A stretch of 59,944 nt of DNA from Parvibaculum sedimenti (lineage in GTDB: Bacteria; Pseudomonadota; Alphaproteobacteria; Parvibaculales; Parvibaculaceae), in assembly GCF_009184905.1 (NCBI RefSeq), contig NZ_WESC01000021.1, positions 1-59,944 of the forward strand, in the 5' to 3' direction. A program made the translations under genes and the position numbers. Below the pieces are notes generated by a model. The model made no database searches and had not been told where the DNA came from. It was given only the letters and a program-made list of their open reading frames with translations. Shown piece after piece: positions 47,879-57,484 of the stretch. The first letter of the stretch is position 1; the number at the start of each line of letters is the position of its first letter.

Positions 47879-48541
47879 ATGACCCAACATCTGGTAAATG
47901 ATGCCGAGTCATTCGCAGTGGCAGCGCATGTTTCACGTGAAACAATCACCCGGCTTCAGACTTATGAGGCGCTGCTCCGTAAATGGCAGGCCTCGATCAA
48001 TCTGGTCGCGCCGTCGACTCTTCCCGACGTCTGGAGCCGTCACTTCTGGGACTCCGCCCAGCTCGCGGCGCTCGCGCCGAATGCCACGAGCTGGCTCGAT
48101 CTGGGAAGCGGGGCGGGCTTTCCGGGGCTTGTGATTGTCATTCTTCTCGCGAATCGGCCTGGCTTCACCATACATCTGGTGGAAAGCGACCAGCGAAAGT
48201 CGATTTTTCTTCGTGAAGTCATCCGGGCGACCGGCGCTCCGGCCATAGTCCACACGGTTCGGATCGAGCAGTTCGCCTGGCCGGACGGGGAACCCTTGCC
48301 CGATGTCATCAGCGCCCGCGCCTTGGCCAGTTTGCCGAAACTTCTCGGCTGGGCATCAAGTTTCTGGGGAAAAGCCACGATAGGGCTCTTCCTGAAGGGT
48401 CAAGGAGCCAGTGCTGAATTGACGGAGTCGGCGAAAGATTGGATATTTGAAAGCGAAGCCATTGCCAGCCAATCCGATCCATCCGGAACGGTGCTGAAGC
48501 TTTGGGGGCTCCGACATGCAAATCCCGGACTCGAGCGCTGA
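47879..48541 (+). CDS. rsmG: 16S rRNA (guanine-N7) methyltransferase RsmG (GidB)
   Basis: Methylates G527 of 16S rRNA with SAM, 220 residues. The SAM loop is WLDLGSGAGFPGLVIVILLA near residue 80, followed by HLVESDQRKSIFLREV. ARALASLPKLLGWAS is further on. The ATG at 47879 is preferred over a GTG at 47864 that touches the mnmG stop. The codons for VSRET near residue 20 contain a second parS site. The 3' end overlaps parA by 26 bp. Confidence 0.97.
   Translation: MTQHLVNDAESFAVAAHVSRETITRLQTYEALLRKWQASINLVAPSTLPDVWSRHFWDSAQLAALAPNATSWLDLGSGAGFPGLVIVILLANRPGFTIHLVESDQRKSIFLREVIRATGAPAIVHTVRIEQFAWPDGEPLPDVISARALASLPKLLGWASSFWGKATIGLFLKGQGASAELTESAKDWIFESEAIASQSDPSGTVLKLWGLRHANPGLER
47929..47944. 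promoter_or_regulatory. parS centromere site 2 (perfect), inside rsmG
   Basis: A second exact TGTTTCACGTGAAACA, 2.0 kb from the first. It is embedded in the rsmG coding sequence, where it specifies Val-Ser-Arg-Glu-Thr. The position is 1.7 kb upstream of parB. Confidence 0.95.
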
Positions 48542-49418
48542 TATCACGGCCACTGGGGCGATTTCGCAAGGCGGCGATACGCGCCCCCGCATTCTGGTTC
48601 TCGCCAACCAGAAGGGTGGCGTCGGTAAAACCACCACGGCAATCAATCTGGGTACGGCATTGGCCGCTGTCGGCGAACGCGTTCTGATCGTGGATCTCGA
48701 TCCGCAGGGCAACGCCAGCACGGGTCTCGGCATCGGTCGGGCGGAACGCAAGGTGTCGGCCTATGATGTCCTGATCGGCGCGGCGCTGATCGAAGACGCT
48801 GTCGTGCCGACCAAGGTGCCGGGCCTTGATATCGTCCCCTCGACCATGGATCTCCTCGGCGCCGAGCTTGAGCTTGCCAGCGTTCCTCGGCGTTCGCATC
48901 GACTACGCGACGCGCTGGCGCGGATGCCGCGCGCCGGCAAGCCACGTAACGGCAGCGAAAAGGAAGCGGCGCTGACGGCGCGCCCTTATACCTATCTTCT
49001 CATCGATTGCCCGCCTTCGCTCAACCTGCTGACCATCAACGCCATGACGGCGGCGGATGCGATCCTGGTGCCGCTACAATGCGAGTTCTTTGCGCTGGAA
49101 GGTTTGAGCCAGCTCTTGCGGACCGTCGAGCGAGTTAGGACGAGCCTCAATCCAAGGCTGGAGATTCAGGGCGTGGTGCTGACCATGTTCGATCAGCGCA
49201 ACAAACTTTCCGATCAGGTCGCCTCCGACGTGCGCCAGCATCTTGGCGACAAGGTCTATCGCACCGTGATCCCGCGCAATGTCCGGATTTCGGAAGCGCC
49301 GTCCTATGGAAAACCCGCTCTGGTCTATGATCACCGCTGTGCCGGCAGCAAGGCCTATATGAAGCTCGCCTCCGAACTCATTCAGCGCGAGCGCGCTCTG
49401 CGCCGTCCGGCCGCCTGA
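48516..49418 (+). CDS. parA: Chromosome-partitioning ATPase ParA (Soj)
   Basis: A deviant Walker ATPase of 300 residues that drives ParB-parS movement over the nucleoid. The deviant Walker A is ANQKGGVGKTTTAINLGTAL near residues 30-49. VDLDPQGNASTGLG is the A' motif and LLIDCPPSLNLLTINAM the Walker B region. The first 25 residues are a non-conserved extension. GGGGG precedes the ATG. It overlaps rsmG by 26 bp, and parB follows after a 188-bp gap. Confidence 0.98.
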   Translation: MQIPDSSADITATGAISQGGDTRPRILVLANQKGGVGKTTTAINLGTALAAVGERVLIVDLDPQGNASTGLGIGRAERKVSAYDVLIGAALIEDAVVPTKVPGLDIVPSTMDLLGAELELASVPRRSHRLRDALARMPRAGKPRNGSEKEAALTARPYTYLLIDCPPSLNLLTINAMTAADAILVPLQCEFFALEGLSQLLRTVERVRTSLNPRLEIQGVVLTMFDQRNKLSDQVASDVRQHLGDKVYRTVIPRNVRISEAPSYGKPALVYDHRCAGSKAYMKLASELIQRERALRRPAA

Positions 49419-49606
49419 GAGGTTCGAGTGGCATGCGTCTGACGCATGCTTTAAGAAAAGCCGTTAACGGTTGGCAGGATTTTCAGGTTCGGCCATACAG
49501 GGTAGTGCCAGCGGAATTCGGTTGTCGGATTTTCGGGGAAGTTTTCGGGCGGGCCTGATCTCGGCGGCCATACCGCCAATGGGTATATGCGATGAGAGAG
49601 GACAAT

Positions 49607-50527
49607 ATGATGGCAGAGGAAGGTCCGAGCCGGCTTGGACGCGGCCTTGCGGCGCTGATCGGCGACGATGCGGCCTATGCCCTTGGCGACACCAACGCGC
49701 CGGCGCCTCGCGGCGTCCGCGAAGTGCCGATCGAGTTCCTCCGCGCCAACCCGTTTCAGCCCCGTCATCTTTTCCGCGAGGAGGATCTCGCCGATCTGTC
49801 GAATTCGATCCGCGAGAAAGGCATTCTTCAGCCGATCGTGGTGCGCCCGGTGCAAGGTCAGGCCGATGCCTTCGAGATCGTCGCGGGCGAACGCCGTTGG
49901 CGCGCCGCGCAGAAAGCTCAGCTTCACCAGGTTCCTATCATCGTCAAGGAACTGACAGACGCCGAATCGCTCGAAATCGCGATCATTGAAAATGTGCAGC
50001 GCGCGGATCTCAACGCGATTGAAGAGGCGGCGGGCTATGATCGCTTGATGGCGCAGTTCGAATATACGCAGGAGCAGGTGTCAAAGCTGATCGGCAAGAG
50101 CCGTAGCCACGTCGCCAACACCCTTCGTCTGCTGTCGTTGCCGGACGGCGTACGCTCGCTCATCGAGTATGGCAAACTCACAGCCGGTCATGCGCGTCCG
50201 CTGATCGGGATTCCCAATGCCGATACGCTGGCGAAAGAAATCGTCGAAAGGGGATTGAGCGTTCGCGAGGCCGAGGCTCTGGCGCGCAAGGCGACGACTG
50301 GCTCTGAAGCCTCGCGCCGCGCCACTGCTGCCCGCCGGGAAAAAGACACCGATACACTGGCGCTGGAGCGGAATATCTCCGACCAGCTCGGTCTCAAGGT
50401 CGAGATCAGCTTTTCCGGCGACAAGGGCGGCGAGGTACGTATCCATTACTCGACGCTGGAACAGCTTGACGAGGTTTGCCGTCGCCTCGCGGGTCGCGGT
50501 AATCCGCGCATCGGCAGTCTCAATTAA
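49607..50527 (+). CDS. parB: Chromosome-partitioning protein ParB
   Basis: A parS-binding CTPase clamp of 306 residues. The N-terminal RLGRGLAALIGDD contacts ParA. The CTP-binding boxes include NPFQPRHLFREEDL and VAGERRWRAAQKA. The HTH that reads parS lies in VSKLIGKSRSHVANTLRLL. The C-terminal dimerisation segment is SFSGDKGGEVRIHYSTLEQL. GAGAGAGGA upstream of 49607 supports this start; 49592 and 49610 are alternatives. Convergent with holA. Confidence 0.98.
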   Translation: MMAEEGPSRLGRGLAALIGDDAAYALGDTNAPAPRGVREVPIEFLRANPFQPRHLFREEDLADLSNSIREKGILQPIVVRPVQGQADAFEIVAGERRWRAAQKAQLHQVPIIVKELTDAESLEIAIIENVQRADLNAIEEAAGYDRLMAQFEYTQEQVSKLIGKSRSHVANTLRLLSLPDGVRSLIEYGKLTAGHARPLIGIPNADTLAKEIVERGLSVREAEALARKATTGSEASRRATAARREKDTDTLALERNISDQLGLKVEISFSGDKGGEVRIHYSTLEQLDEVCRRLAGRGNPRIGSLN

Positions 50528-50571
50528 TTCGCTAATTCCGAAGTTGTTTCTGAATTTCAATTCGCAAATAG

Positions 50572-51615
50572 CTAGCGACGACGTGCACCTGCCGCCTGGG
50601 CGATGCGCATCAGCGTCTGCCCGCAGATGGAATCTTCCGGCAGGCCGGTCGTCTTGCACTGAATTTCCGCTTCGAGCAAAAGACTCAACGCCTTGTCGAG
50701 ACGCTTGCGGTTCCAGAGCGACACCTGACGGCGAAGCAGTGCCGACCGGCTGAAGTGGACCGGCGGACGGATCGAGCGAACCGCCGTCTCGGCAGGGGTG
50801 CCGCTTTCGATTTCGGCCAGCACCAGATGCAATTGTTGCAGATGCCGCGTCAGCGCGTTGATGAGCGCGATCGGGTGGGTGTCGGCGCTGCGCGCGCGAG
50901 TGAGCGCGAGGTCGAGGGCGGACAGGTCGCCGCCCGCTGCGGCATCAACCACTTCATCAAGGCTCGACCCCGAATTGTCGCCGATGCAAGCACGCGCATC
51001 GGCCAGCGTCACCGTTCGCTTCTCGCTCCCCTTCGCCGGGCCCATATAGAGGGAGAGCTTTTCGAGCTCGTTCGAGGTGACGCCGCGGTCGCTGCCCAGA
51101 TTGGCCATCAGATAGTCGAGCGCCGCAGGCTCCGGCAAGAGCCCGTCATTGCCGAGCCGCTGGCGGATCACATTCTCGAGCGCGCCCGCGTCGTCGGCGT
51201 AACAGGGAAGGGCGGCTGCATTGGCCGCCTCCTCGAAAAGTTTCCGCAGGCTGGAGCGAGGACCGAGATCGCCGCCCTCGACGATGATGAGCGCATCGCC
51301 TGCCGGATCGGCAAGAAACCCGTCAAAAATCTTCGAGATGCTGTCGCCTGCGCCGCGTACGCGAACGATGCGGCGGCCGCCCAGCATGGCGATGGCGGCG
51401 GCCTCGTCGGCAAGACGGGCCGGATCCTGGCGGAGATCGCCATCGGAAATATCGGAAACGCGGAAGGGGTCTGCGAGATCGTCGACGACGCTTTTCGCCA
51501 GCGAATTCATCCGTTCACGGATGAGTCCCGAGTCGGGCCCATAGACCAGAACGGCACGGACCTTCGCGTCTGGTTTCCGGGCGAAGCGGTCTGCATCGGA
51601 AGCCTTGATCTTCAA
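50572..51615 (-). CDS. holA: DNA polymerase III delta subunit
   Basis: A clamp-loader subunit of 347 residues that opens the beta clamp. The N-terminus is VYGPDSGLIRERMNSLAKSV. RRIVRVRGAGDSISKIFDGF lies in domain I, a helical lid region follows, and the C-terminal collar includes VSLWNRKRLDKALSLLLEAE. It lies leftward, 9 bp downstream of lptE, in the leuS-lptE-holA run seen in many alphaproteobacteria. Confidence 0.95.
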   Translation of the reverse strand: MKIKASDADRFARKPDAKVRAVLVYGPDSGLIRERMNSLAKSVVDDLADPFRVSDISDGDLRQDPARLADEAAAIAMLGGRRIVRVRGAGDSISKIFDGFLADPAGDALIIVEGGDLGPRSSLRKLFEEAANAAALPCYADDAGALENVIRQRLGNDGLLPEPAALDYLMANLGSDRGVTSNELEKLSLYMGPAKGSEKRTVTLADARACIGDNSGSSLDEVVDAAAGGDLSALDLALTRARSADTHPIALINALTRHLQQLHLVLAEIESGTPAETAVRSIRPPVHFSRSALLRRQVSLWNRKRLDKALSLLLEAEIQCKTTGLPEDSICGQTLMRIAQAAGARRR

Positions 51616-51624
51616 GGCGCGTTC

Positions 51625-52155
51625 CTACTTTGCCGAAGTGGTCGCAGCCGAAGTCTGCCGATCGAAATAGACGCTGAGCTGCAGCTTTATATCGTCGGCG
51701 ACCGCTTCGGCGGTGCGCTTCTCCGCGTCCTTCGACGCCGTGAGGTTGGCGAATTCGGATTCGACCCGGTTGTAGGATGAACGCGAGCGCGCGACCGAGC
51801 GGAAGAGCGTTTTGCCATCGGTGCCAACCAGCGTGAAGGGCACGACGAGCACGAAATTGGCGCGCGTCACGGCGGCATTCTGCTGCACGGCCACGTTTTC
51901 CGTGTAGGCGGATGGCGAAAGCATCAGCTTGTAGGCGGCGCTGGCGGGCGCATAGCCCGTATCCGTCATACGGTCGAGCAGGCTGTATTTCAGCAAGCGG
52001 CCGATATCGTTTTCAGGCACCGAAACATCGACATCGGCGAGCTTGTTGACCGTGCTCTCCGTGCCCCGGTCGCTGTAAAGCGGGCGGAAGCCGCAGCCGC
52101 CAAGCGGCAGCGCGGCGACGACGAGCAGAAGGAGTGCCGTTCGCAAAGAGTGCAT
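51625..52155 (-). CDS. lptE: LPS-assembly lipoprotein LptE
   Basis: An outer-membrane lipoprotein of 176 residues that plugs the LptD barrel for LPS insertion. The signal is ALLLLVVAALPLGGC, with the lipidated Cys at 21, followed by GFRPLYSDRG, the typical start of mature LptE. The C-terminal half has RSVARSRSSYNRVESEFANL. A longer frame to 52275 overlaps leuS and is rejected. It starts 4 bp after the leuS stop. Confidence 0.92.
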   Translation of the reverse strand: MHSLRTALLLLVVAALPLGGCGFRPLYSDRGTESTVNKLADVDVSVPENDIGRLLKYSLLDRMTDTGYAPASAAYKLMLSPSAYTENVAVQQNAAVTRANFVLVVPFTLVGTDGKTLFRSVARSRSSYNRVESEFANLTASKDAEKRTAEAVADDIKLQLSVYFDRQTSAATTSAK

Positions 52156-52159
52156 TCGC

Positions 52160-54799
52160 TCAGACCACAATGTTGACGATCTTGCCCGGAACCACGATGA
52201 CCTTGCGGACCGCTTTCCCATCGATGGCCTTCTCCACTTTTTCGAGGGCCAGCGCCGCGCGCTCGACCGTCGCATTGTCCGCGTCGCGGGCTATGGTGAG
52301 TTCGTCACGGCGCTTGCCGTTCACCTGGACCGCAATCGTAACGGAGTCTTCCACGAGGAGGGCCGGGTCGGCAACCGGCCATGCGGCATCGACGATCAAT
52401 CCTTCATGGCCGAGGAGCTGCCAGGCCTCTTCCGCCAGATGGGGCATCATGGGTGCGATGGAGAGGACGAGCCGTTCCAGCGCCTCGCGCATGGCCCAGC
52501 CGAGCGAGGCGTCGAAGCCCTCGGCCTTCCAGCTCTGGCCGTTCACGACGGTCGCGAGCGCATTCACCAGCTCATAGACGTTGGCGACCGCCACGTTGAA
52601 ACGCAGCGCCTCGATATTCTCCTCGATGGCTGCGCTCGCCTGATGGACCGTCCGGCGCAGGGTGGCGGCTTCGGCGGAGAAGGCGGCGGGCAGGGGCGCT
52701 CCGGCAGCGGAGACGAGATCGGGATGGTCCTCCGCCTCGCCGACGAGACGCCAGATGCGCTGAACGAGGCGCCAGGCCCCTTCGACGCCGCCTTGCGTCC
52801 ATTCGCTGTCGCGCTCTGGCGGCGTGTCGGAAAGCATGAACCAGCGCGCGCAGTCGACGCCATAGCTGTCGGCGACGATCTCCGGCGGGACCACGTTCTT
52901 CTTGGACTTCGACATCTTCTCGGGCGCGCCGACGGTCACGGGCGTTCCGTCCGCGATCTTCACCGCCTTGCCTTCGGGCGTCCGCTCGACCTCTTCGGGG
53001 TAAAGCCAGTGGCCGGCTTCGTCCTTGTAGGTCTCGTGGATGATCATGCCTTGGGTGAAAAGGCCGCTAAAGGGTTCCTTCACCGAGAGGCGGCCGCATT
53101 TCTCAAGGCCGCGCGTGAAGAAACGCGCATAGAGAAGATGCAGGATCGCGTGTTCGATGCCACCGATATACTGGTCCACGGGCAGCCAGTGGTCGGCGCC
53201 TTCCTTGGTCAGCGGCGCAGAGTCCGGCTCGCTGGCGAAGCGCGCGAAATACCACGACGAGTCCACGAAAGTGTCCATCGTGTCCGTCTCGCGCCGCGCC
53301 GGCTTGCCGCAGGACGGGCAGTTCACGTTCTTCCAGGTCGGATGGCGGTCCAGCGGATTGCCGGGCACGTCGAACGTCACGTCCTCCGGCAGCTTCACCG
53401 GCAGGTCGGCTTCCGGCACGGGAACGGGGCCGCAATCGTCGCAATGGATGATCGGGATCGGGCAGCCCCAGTAGCGCTGGCGCGAAACGCCCCAGTCGCG
53501 CAGGCGATAATTGACCGTGCCTTCGCCCGCCTTGAGCGACTTGAGTTTGCCGATCGCGGCGCTTTTCGCGGCCTCGACGTCGAGCCCGTCGAGGAAGCCT
53601 GAATTGATGGCGATGCCGTCGCCGGTATAGGCGTCCTTGCCGGCGAGGAGATCGGCGCACCAGGCGGCAAGCGCCTGGCTGTCGGCGGCGACGTCTTTCG
53701 GCGCGACGACGGGAATGATCGGCGTCGCGTATTTCTTCGCGAAGTCGAAGTCGCGCTGGTCATGCGCCGGGCAGGCGAAGATCGCGCCCGTGCCGTAATC
53801 CATCAGCACGAAATTGGCGACATAGACCGGCACCGTCGCGCCCTCGATGAAGGGATGGCGCGCGGTGAGCGCCGTCTTGTACCCCTTCTTTTCGGCGGTC
53901 TCGATCGCTTCGGCGCTGGTGCCGATGCGCTTGCAGTCGGCGATGAAGGCCTGAAGCTCTTCGTTGTCTTCGGCGAGTTTCGCCGTCAGCGGATGATCGG
54001 GCGAGAGGGCGCAGAAGGAGGCGCCAAAAAGCGTGTCCGGCCGCGTCGTATAGATTTCGAGCCGGTAGTCGGGCTCGTCGGCAAGGCCCTCGATCGGCCA
54101 GAAGATGCGCGCGCCTTCCGAGCGTCCGATCCAGTTCTTCTGCATGGTGCGGACTTTTTCCGGCCAGCGGGGCAGGTCGTCCAGCGCCGTCAGAAGCTCG
54201 TCGGCAAAGTCGGTGATGCGGAAGAACCATTGCGACAGGCGGCGGCGCTCGACCAGCGCGCCGGAGCGCCAGCCGCGGCCGTCGATCACCTGCTCATTGG
54301 CAAGCACCGTATTGTCCACCGGGTCCCAGTTGACTTCGCTTTCCTTGCGGTAGACGAGGCCGTTCTTCAGGAACTCGATGAAGATCTTCTGCTGCTCGGC
54401 GTAATAGGAGGGATCGCAGGTCGCGATCTCGCGGCTCCAGTCGAGCGAGAGGCCGAGCAGCTTCAGCTGCGCCTTCATCGCCTCGATATTGTCGTAGGTC
54501 CAGGCTTTCGGATGCGTCTTGCGCTCCATCGCGGCGTTTTCGGCGGGAAGGCCGAAAGCGTCCCAGCCCATGGGATGCAGGACGTTGAAGCCCTTCATGC
54601 GCTTGAAGCGCGCCACCACGTCGCCCATCACATAGTTGCGCCCATGTCCGATATGGATGCGGCCGGAGGGGTAGGGGAACATCTCGAGCACGTAGTACTT
54701 CGGGCGCGGATCGTTATTCCGTGCACGGAAGCTTTCGCGTTCCTCCCAGACCTTCTGCCATTTCGGTTCGCTTGTGCGGGCGTTGTAACGTGTCGACAT
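52160..54799 (-). CDS. leuS: Leucyl-tRNA synthetase
   Basis: Class I synthetase of 879 residues charging tRNA-Leu. The HIGH motif lies in [20 protein letters not shown] near residue 45. The CP1 editing domain is present ([20 protein letters not shown] region, with [14 protein letters not shown]). The tryptophan-rich [12 protein letters not shown] follows and KMSKS lies in [13 protein letters not shown] near residue 620. Start [18 protein letters not shown] is standard. It is the first gene of leuS-lptE-holA. Confidence 0.99.
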   Translation of the reverse strand: MSTRYNARTSEPKWQKVWEERESFRARNNDPRPKYYVLEMFPYPSGRIHIGHGRNYVMGDVVARFKRMKGFNVLHPMGWDAFGLPAENAAMERKTHPKAWTYDNIEAMKAQLKLLGLSLDWSREIATCDPSYYAEQQKIFIEFLKNGLVYRKESEVNWDPVDNTVLANEQVIDGRGWRSGALVERRRLSQWFFRITDFADELLTALDDLPRWPEKVRTMQKNWIGRSEGARIFWPIEGLADEPDYRLEIYTTRPDTLFGASFCALSPDHPLTAKLAEDNEELQAFIADCKRIGTSAEAIETAEKKGYKTALTARHPFIEGATVPVYVANFVLMDYGTGAIFACPAHDQRDFDFAKKYATPIIPVVAPKDVAADSQALAAWCADLLAGKDAYTGDGIAINSGFLDGLDVEAAKSAAIGKLKSLKAGEGTVNYRLRDWGVSRQRYWGCPIPIIHCDDCGPVPVPEADLPVKLPEDVTFDVPGNPLDRHPTWKNVNCPSCGKPARRETDTMDTFVDSSWYFARFASEPDSAPLTKEGADHWLPVDQYIGGIEHAILHLLYARFFTRGLEKCGRLSVKEPFSGLFTQGMIIHETYKDEAGHWLYPEEVERTPEGKAVKIADGTPVTVGAPEKMSKSKKNVVPPEIVADSYGVDCARWFMLSDTPPERDSEWTQGGVEGAWRLVQRIWRLVGEAEDHPDLVSAAGAPLPAAFSAEAATLRRTVHQASAAIEENIEALRFNVAVANVYELVNALATVVNGQSWKAEGFDASLGWAMREALERLVLSIAPMMPHLAEEAWQLLGHEGLIVDAAWPVADPALLVEDSVTIAVQVNGKRRDELTIARDADNATVERAALALEKVEKAIDGKAVRKVIVVPGKIVNIVV

Positions 54800-54916
54800 T
54801 TTGAAAGACGCTGGAAGTTCGAAAACGCTGTTTCAGAAATGCATGCGGGTCACCCTTGGCAAAGCTGCCAGCGGCGACCCGCGCGCGAAGTGAACGAAGG
54901 AGCCTCGCGGCCCGGA

Positions 54917-55501
54917 TTACTTGTTGTCGCCGGCTTCCGTGCTGCTGATGCGAAGCTGGCGGGCACGGACGAGGATCGCGTCCTCGATCTTGATGCCGGT
55001 CTTCGGATCGGTCGCCGCGTCGACCCAGCCGTCGCCGCTCTTGGTCTGGCGGAAGACCGCGACCTTCACGCCATCGGCGCGCAGGCGCTTGTCCATGATG
55101 TAGACGGTGAGCTTGAAGCGCTCATTCGGCGTCTTGGGGTCCTGATACCAGTCGGTGATGATGACGCCGCCGAAGGGATCGGCCGAGGCAAGCGGCATGA
55201 AGGAAACGGTGTCGAGCGAGGCGCGCCACAGGAAGCTGTTGATGCCGATGCCGGCGCCCTGATCGCTGCTCTTGCTGTCGCCGCCGAAAAGCGTGATGCC
55301 ATCTTCGCCGAAGATCGTCTTGCGGGGCTGGGTCGGGTTCGGGTTGCTCGGACCCGTGCCTTCCTGCGTCGGATAGTTGGACGAGCCGCCGCTGAACAGG
55401 CCGCAGCCGCCAAGACCGATCATGCTCGCCAAGGCGATCGCCGCCGCGATCCGGGCGCCCCGGCTGGTTTCATTCCTGCCGGTTCCATTTCTGAACGTCA
55501 C
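54917..55501 (-). CDS. DUF3576 lipoprotein
   Basis: A protein of 194 residues from a GTG at 55501, which is preceded by GGGGAT. Lipobox-like IGLGGC places the lipidated Cys at 33. The DUF3576 domain covers residues about 70-190 (GINSFLWRASLDTVSFMPLA, SADPFGGVIITDWYQ). The family is alphaproteobacterial, lies upstream of leuS in many genomes, and has no known function. A longer frame to 55600 is possible but lacks homology. Confidence 0.88.
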   Translation of the reverse strand: MTFRNGTGRNETSRGARIAAAIALASMIGLGGCGLFSGGSSNYPTQEGTGPSNPNPTQPRKTIFGEDGITLFGGDSKSSDQGAGIGINSFLWRASLDTVSFMPLASADPFGGVIITDWYQDPKTPNERFKLTVYIMDKRLRADGVKVAVFRQTKSGDGWVDAATDPKTGIKIEDAILVRARQLRISSTEAGDNK

Positions 55502-56173
55502 GCTGAAATCCCCATCCTTGCGCGCCACTCGCGCATTGCTTCTATCACGCGTATCACGCGCCGCTTTTACCACGCGCCACGGGCGCGCCTGTCGGCTCAT
55601 GCTCCAAACGCAGGCACCGGGGAACTCCGTCCCTCGGTTCCTCTTTTGGCACCTGCTGGTTCTTGCTCAACTGCCAGCGCGGAGCAAGCAAATTCCAGCA
55701 TTTGCCGCATTAATTCGCCGTCCCGCGAGCCGCCGGAAAGGCGAGAGACGTGCCCTGCGGCGGTGGCTCCCGTTTCGATAAGGAACAGCTTGCGAGATCC
55801 TCCTGGACTGTCGTCATTCCGCCAAATTCCGCCGAGTGTTGCAAGCCGGGCACAGACCTGCCCCACTCAAGGGAATCCGCCATTTCCTTCACACGGGGAT
55901 CAAACATCAGTTCGCATACGGCATTTGCTTCTGCCGGTAAGGCATTGGCTTTCCTGGAATTAATGACTTGTGCCCTTTCCGCAACAGGCACCGACTTTCC
56001 AGCCTTGAGTGGGTCAGCCTGTCTTGACGCATGGGCGGCAACCCGGGATTAATCATTGCAGCGCACGGGGGACGGATTCAGTCGGCCCGGCGATCTATGC
56101 GATGGCGGAGTATCTGCTTCTCCGCAAGTTCGTGAAAACTGAACAGCTATAACGCTGCTACTGCGAGGAACAC
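55502..56173. other. Long intergenic stretch upstream of the first porin gene
   Basis: 672 bp without a convincing gene. Open frames of 89-100 codons exist on both strands but resemble nothing and overlap one another. The right end must carry the porin promoter and leader. TATAAC at 56148-56153 is too close to the ATG for a normal leader, and I cannot place a -35. GAGGA at 56165-56169 is the porin ribosome site. Confidence 0.5.
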
Positions 56174-57364
56174 ATGAAAAAGATTCTCCTTGGGACGACC
56201 GCACTGGTCACCGCTGGCCTTCTCGCCGGCCCGGCGCTCGCGAGCGACCCGCTGAAGGTTACGGTCGGCGGCAACGTCGTCACCGGCTTCTACTTCGTCG
56301 ATGCCGACCATGTCGGCGGCACCGCCTCTCAGGATACGAAGGTTGCCCTCGTCGCCCGCAACATCGACATCAAGGCCGAAGGCACGCTGGACAACGGCCT
56401 CGTCGCCGGCGTCGATGCGAAGCTGCAGCTCGGTTCCGACTGGAACGCCAACAACGTCCAGAACGGCAGCGCGAACTTCCGTCAGCTCTTCGCCTACCTC
56501 GAAGGCGGCTTCGGCAAGTTCGAAATCGGTGGCACCGACGGCGCCGCCTACAAGATGCACTACACCTCGCCCTGGTTCGTGCCGGGCAACGGCGTCGACT
56601 CGCCGAACATCTATAACGGCGTCTCGAGCAAGTACGGCTACAACAACTACAGCTCCAGCCCGGAAGTTCGCCTCTCGACCTTCTCGCTGATGGCGACCGA
56701 CTCGAACAAGATCAGCTACTTCACGCCGCGCCTTGCCGGCTTCCAGCTCGGTCTGTCCTACACGCCGGACGCGCAGAACCACGGCCCGTCGGAAAATGGT
56801 CTGGTTCTGCTGCCGAAGGACTACACCAACAACCCCTACGACTACAACAACATCAATCAGGTGTTCGAGATTGCGCTCAACTATGCCGGCACCTTCGGCG
56901 GTGTTGATGTCGGCGTCGACGGTTTCTACACCGGCGGCAACGCGATGAACAACGTCAATGCCGATCCGGAAGAGTACGGCTTGGGTGCGAACCTCGGCTA
57001 TGCCGGCTTCACGCTGGGCGGCGCCTGGTACCAGTCGAACGATCTCGACTACAAGTATGGCATCTCCTATGCTCGTAAGGATGCGGGCGCGGAAGTCTGG
57101 ACGGTCGGTCTGAAGTATGCGACGGGCCCGTGGACGGTCGGCATTGCCTACCTCGACGGTCAGGACAACTCGGATGGCGGTCTCGGCAACTACCGTGATG
57201 GCCGCGAGTCGCAGACGGTGCAGCTCGGTGGTGGCTACAACCTCGGCTCGGGCGTCGATATCGGCCTCGATCTGCAGTGGGCCTCGAACCAGCACAACGA
57301 CAGCTGGAACAGCACCAGCTACGACACGAAGTCGGGCGGTCTGGTTCTCGCGATCGCCTTCTGA
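56174..57364 (+). CDS. Outer-membrane porin (Porin_4 type), copy 1
   Basis: A protein of 396 residues. The signal peptide is MKKILLGTTALVTAGLLAGP, cleaved after Ala23. The mature part alternates short polar strands typical of a 16-stranded general porin (VTVGGNVVTGFYFVDAD, AYLEGGFGKFEIGGTDGAAY, YNLGSGVDIGLDLQWAS) and ends in Phe (GLVLAIAF), as BamA substrates do. It is nearly identical over the first 150 residues to the porin at 58674, but a longer Asn/Tyr-rich mid region (NNYSSSPEVR, NPYDYNNINQ) distinguishes it. A strong terminator follows. Confidence 0.95.
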   Translation: MKKILLGTTALVTAGLLAGPALASDPLKVTVGGNVVTGFYFVDADHVGGTASQDTKVALVARNIDIKAEGTLDNGLVAGVDAKLQLGSDWNANNVQNGSANFRQLFAYLEGGFGKFEIGGTDGAAYKMHYTSPWFVPGNGVDSPNIYNGVSSKYGYNNYSSSPEVRLSTFSLMATDSNKISYFTPRLAGFQLGLSYTPDAQNHGPSENGLVLLPKDYTNNPYDYNNINQVFEIALNYAGTFGGVDVGVDGFYTGGNAMNNVNADPEEYGLGANLGYAGFTLGGAWYQSNDLDYKYGISYARKDAGAEVWTVGLKYATGPWTVGIAYLDGQDNSDGGLGNYRDGRESQTVQLGGGYNLGSGVDIGLDLQWASNQHNDSWNSTSYDTKSGGLVLAIAF

Positions 57365-57388
57365 TCCGGTCGCAAGATCAAAATTCGG

Positions 57389-57420
57389 GAGAGCGGGCCA
57401 AAAGCCCGCTCTCTTTTTTT
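57389..57420 (+). terminator. Rho-independent terminator of porin copy 1
   Basis: GAGAGCGGGC and GCCCGCTCTC form a perfect 10-bp stem with a 5-base loop, followed by seven T. It lies 25 bp after the stop. The second porin has a terminator with the same core GAGCGGGC. Confidence 0.95.
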
Positions 57421-57484
57421 GTGCGTTTTTCGCCCACCGTGTCTGCTAGAACGCGGTGACATCTATCGCTGCAAAAGGTCGTTC

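Noticed and set aside
53762-55963. Plus-strand frame of 733 codons across leuS and DUF3576
   Set aside because: Antisense to two well-identified genes on the minus strand, with shadow-type composition.
55597-56052. Overlapping frames of 89-100 codons upstream of the first porin
   Set aside because: Three frames on two strands overlap each other. None has a good ribosome site, signal or recognisable domain.
56148-56153. TATAAC as the -10 of porin copy 1
   Set aside because: It is only about 20 bp from the start codon and has no -35 at proper distance, leaving almost no leader.
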